From: Methanomicrobiales archaeon
Lineage (GTDB): Archaea; Halobacteriota; Methanomicrobia; Methanomicrobiales; Methanoculleaceae
Assembly (NCBI GenBank): GCA_012511245.1
Contig: JAAZGM010000055.1
Location: forward strand, 1-6,445
Direction of reading: 5' to 3'
DNA: 6,445 nucleotides
The notes beneath the pieces were generated by a model that made no database searches, had not been told where the DNA came from, and worked only from the letters and a program-made list of their open reading frames with translations. Both the position numbers and the translations under genes were made by a program. Numbering within the stretch: the stretch's first letter is position 1; every line of letters starts with the position of its first letter. Of the stretch, positions 5,353 to 6,445 are shown one piece after another.

Positions 5353-5703
5353 TCATTCCGGGTTTGATGCGTCAAGAGCGAGCAGAATTGCCTGAACTTT
5401 CGGTTCGAGAACCGGGATCTCGGTCTTGAGAATAGTCCAGACAATCCTCCAGTCTACCTCAAAATATGCGTGAATCAGCTTATCCCGCGACCCGGCCATC
5501 AGCTTCCAGGGAATCTCCGGATACTGCTCTTTTTGGTGCTCGGAGATGTTCTTCGTGGCCTCTCCGATGATCTCGATCGCCCGGACGATCGCATGCTGCC
5601 GCACCGGGTCACGAAGCAGGTCCTCGTACGTCAGATCTCTACCGATCTCACGGAGAAGCACGATCTCATCAAGGATATGACGGAGGAAGAGTTCATCACG
5701 CAT
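5353..5703 (-). CDS. hepT: HepT-family toxin ribonuclease
   Basis: The 116-residue all-helical protein belongs to the HepT (formerly DUF86) family, the toxin of the MntA/HepT system. Members are HEPN-type RNases that act on RNA in the cytoplasm. The catalytic motif R-x4-H-x-Y is intact: R73, H78 and Y80 in SRDKLIHAYFEVDW. In characterised pairs the motif tyrosine is AMPylated by MntA, which silences the toxin. Other family features are VRAIEIIGEATKNIS (40-54) and PEIPWKLMAG (62-71). The frame is open further upstream, but ATG 5703 is chosen because AGGAGG (5716-5721) lies 12 nt before it and the start overlaps the mntA stop by 8 nt. It is the second gene of the pair. No lesion is seen, so the toxin looks functional. 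Confidence 0.93.
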   Translation of the reverse strand: MRDELFLRHILDEIVLLREIGRDLTYEDLLRDPVRQHAIVRAIEIIGEATKNISEHQKEQYPEIPWKLMAGSRDKLIHAYFEVDWRIVWTILKTEIPVLEPKVQAILLALDASNPE

Positions 5704-6016
5704 CACACCAGACAACCTCCTGTTCGACATAGGGCCGCAGGTATCGGCTGAGCCCCTGCTCGGTGACGAGGTCAACCCGGCGCCCGAAAAGTTCCTCCAG
5801 ATAGAAGGCAAGTTCCATGAAGTTCCGAAACGTCGTCTGCCCCGGCGCAAACTCGACCAGCACGTCCACATCGCTGTCAGGCCGCTCCTCTCCCCGTGCG
5901 GTAGACCCAAAGATGCCGATCTTCGCAACGCCGAACCGCTCCCGGAGCAGCGGGAGCACTTCTTCGAGCTTCGCGACGAACTCGCTCTTCTTGTTCCGGC
6001 GCACCTGAGCAGCCAT
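5696..6016 (-). CDS. mntA: MntA-family nucleotidyltransferase antitoxin
   Basis: The 106-residue minimal nucleotidyltransferase is the antitoxin of the MntA/HepT pair. The signature G-S-x10-D-x-D is complete: GS at 37-38 and D49, D51 in GIFGSTARGEERPDSDVDV. A likely third acidic residue is D82 in RRVDLVTEQGL, so it should be catalytically competent. Family knowledge indicates that it transfers AMP from ATP to the HepT tyrosine. The start is ATG 6016, supported by AGGAG (6026-6030) 9 nt upstream; the longer open frame to 6139 has no such site. Its last 8 nt overlap the hepT start, so both are made from one mRNA. No convincing TATA box was seen in 6031-6157, which could mean transcription starts farther upstream. 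Confidence 0.93.
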   Translation of the reverse strand: MAAQVRRNKKSEFVAKLEEVLPLLRERFGVAKIGIFGSTARGEERPDSDVDVLVEFAPGQTTFRNFMELAFYLEELFGRRVDLVTEQGLSRYLRPYVEQEVVWCDA

Positions 6017-6024
6017 ATGGGTTC

Positions 6025-6030
6025 TCTCCT
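6025..6030 (-). promoter_or_regulatory. Ribosome binding site of mntA
   Basis: AGGAGA on the minus strand, 8-9 nt ahead of ATG 6016, selects this start over the upstream ATG at 6139. Confidence 0.65.
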
Positions 6031-6157
6031 CTTCTTGATCGTAGCTGGGGGTGAGGAGGTGATGAATGTTGTCGTTCACAGGATGGATAGATACGCGGTC
6101 GCCACCCCGGTACACTGGCCAACGGATACTCAGGAACATTTTCCAGGAAGCTGGCGC

Positions 6158-6445
6158 TCAGTACCCGAACCGGCGATCGTAGCCGGTATGATCCAGCCAC
6201 TCGATGACGACTGCGATTGTGTCACCGTCGCTGGTCACGGTATACATCAATCTCCAGGATATAGAGGTTGTATTTCCAGAGGTGCTTTCCCGGGGGATCT
6301 CACTGTCGATAAGCATCCGGGATCTGCCTCTTTGGAACCTGAGTGCCGCAAAAAGCGTTGGCGGATATTGCCTCGAAGGCCCTGTTCGGGAGGGCGACCA
6401 GTTCCCGATCTTCTGTTCGGGTTGATGCCGACAGAGCCTCGAAGG
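6158..6445 (-). pseudogene. Broken RelE-like toxin gene, partial at window edge
   Basis: No single frame gives a family-like protein, but two minus-strand frames together do. One frame, entering from the window edge, reads TRTEDRELVALPNRAFEAIS, then VPKRQIPDAYRQ, reaches an in-frame TGA (6300-6302), and continues as GKHLWKYNL (to 6264). From 6259 the coherent sequence moves to the next frame as SWRLMYTVTSDGDTIAVVIE, followed by WLDHTGYDRRFGY and a TGA at 6158-6160. This order (KxIP..Y, NLWxYxL, GWRLxYT, EWxxHxxYxRRFGY) resembles a small RelE-like archaeal family as I remember it; no search was possible. The stop plus a frameshift near 6260-6263 imply decay. The 5' part and any antitoxin lie beyond the window. 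The alternative is that one frame (open throughout 6445-6158) is a real but unrecognised protein. Confidence 0.55.
6370..6445. repeat. Two short duplicated words at the window edge
   Basis: GCCTCGAAGG occurs at 6370-6379 and 6436-6445, and CTGTTCGGG at 6382-6390 and 6413-6421, in opposite order. They lie in the 5' part of the broken toxin gene. They may be remnants of local duplication or rearrangement during decay, or coincidence. Confidence 0.3.

Noticed and set aside
1..6445. CRISPR array, insertion sequence or attachment site
   Set aside because: No regularly spaced repeats, transposase-like protein or IS-type terminal repeats were found, and the tRNA 3' end is not duplicated in the window.

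Overview
The window looks like the chromosome of a GC-rich methanogenic archaeon, most likely of the order Methanomicrobiales (Methanoculleus-like). This is inferred from several signs: a tRNA gene without an encoded CCA end, TATA-type promoter elements, oligo-T terminators, a short CobO-type corrinoid adenosyltransferase, a CGGC-domain protein, a TPR lipoprotein and an MntA/HepT pair. No database search was possible, so the genus is a guess.

Layout. Positions 107-191 (-) hold tRNA-Leu(GAG). Positions 192-570 have no convincing gene but contain a very GC-rich inverted repeat (300-359). cobO (571-1086, +) follows, then 304 bp of non-coding DNA with a T-rich terminator-like tract and small dyads. 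Next is a two-gene unit: a class I SAM methyltransferase (1391-2050, +) overlapping by ATGA a 587-residue radical SAM protein (2047-3810, +), closed by a clear hairpin/T-run terminator (3840-3867). A CGGC-domain protein lies on the opposite strand (4005-4334, -). From the divergent intergenic region a strong TATA box (4441-4448, +) sits at leaderless distance from a 63-codon ORF (4474-4665), which overlaps by ATGA a TPR lipoprotein gene (4662-5066). After a structured gene-free gap (5067-5352) come hepT (5353-5703, -) and mntA (5696-6016, -), a toxin-antitoxin pair. Upstream of it is what appears to be a broken RelE-like toxin gene (6158-6445, -) running off the window.

How the genes may work together. 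cobO makes adenosylated corrinoids. The methyltransferase and radical SAM protein are translationally coupled and probably serve one pathway. The radical SAM protein has an N-terminal half like the AmmeMemoRadiSam branch of COG1180. Its C-terminal half resembles the metal-chelate/corrinoid-binding (BtuF/FecB-type) proteins of ABC importers, but there is no signal peptide, so this binding domain appears to sit in the cytoplasm. That fusion, paired with a dedicated methyltransferase, is the best candidate here for an undescribed system; its substrate cannot be read from the sequence. The right end is a defence/addiction-type accessory patch with one intact toxin-antitoxin pair and one decayed toxin.
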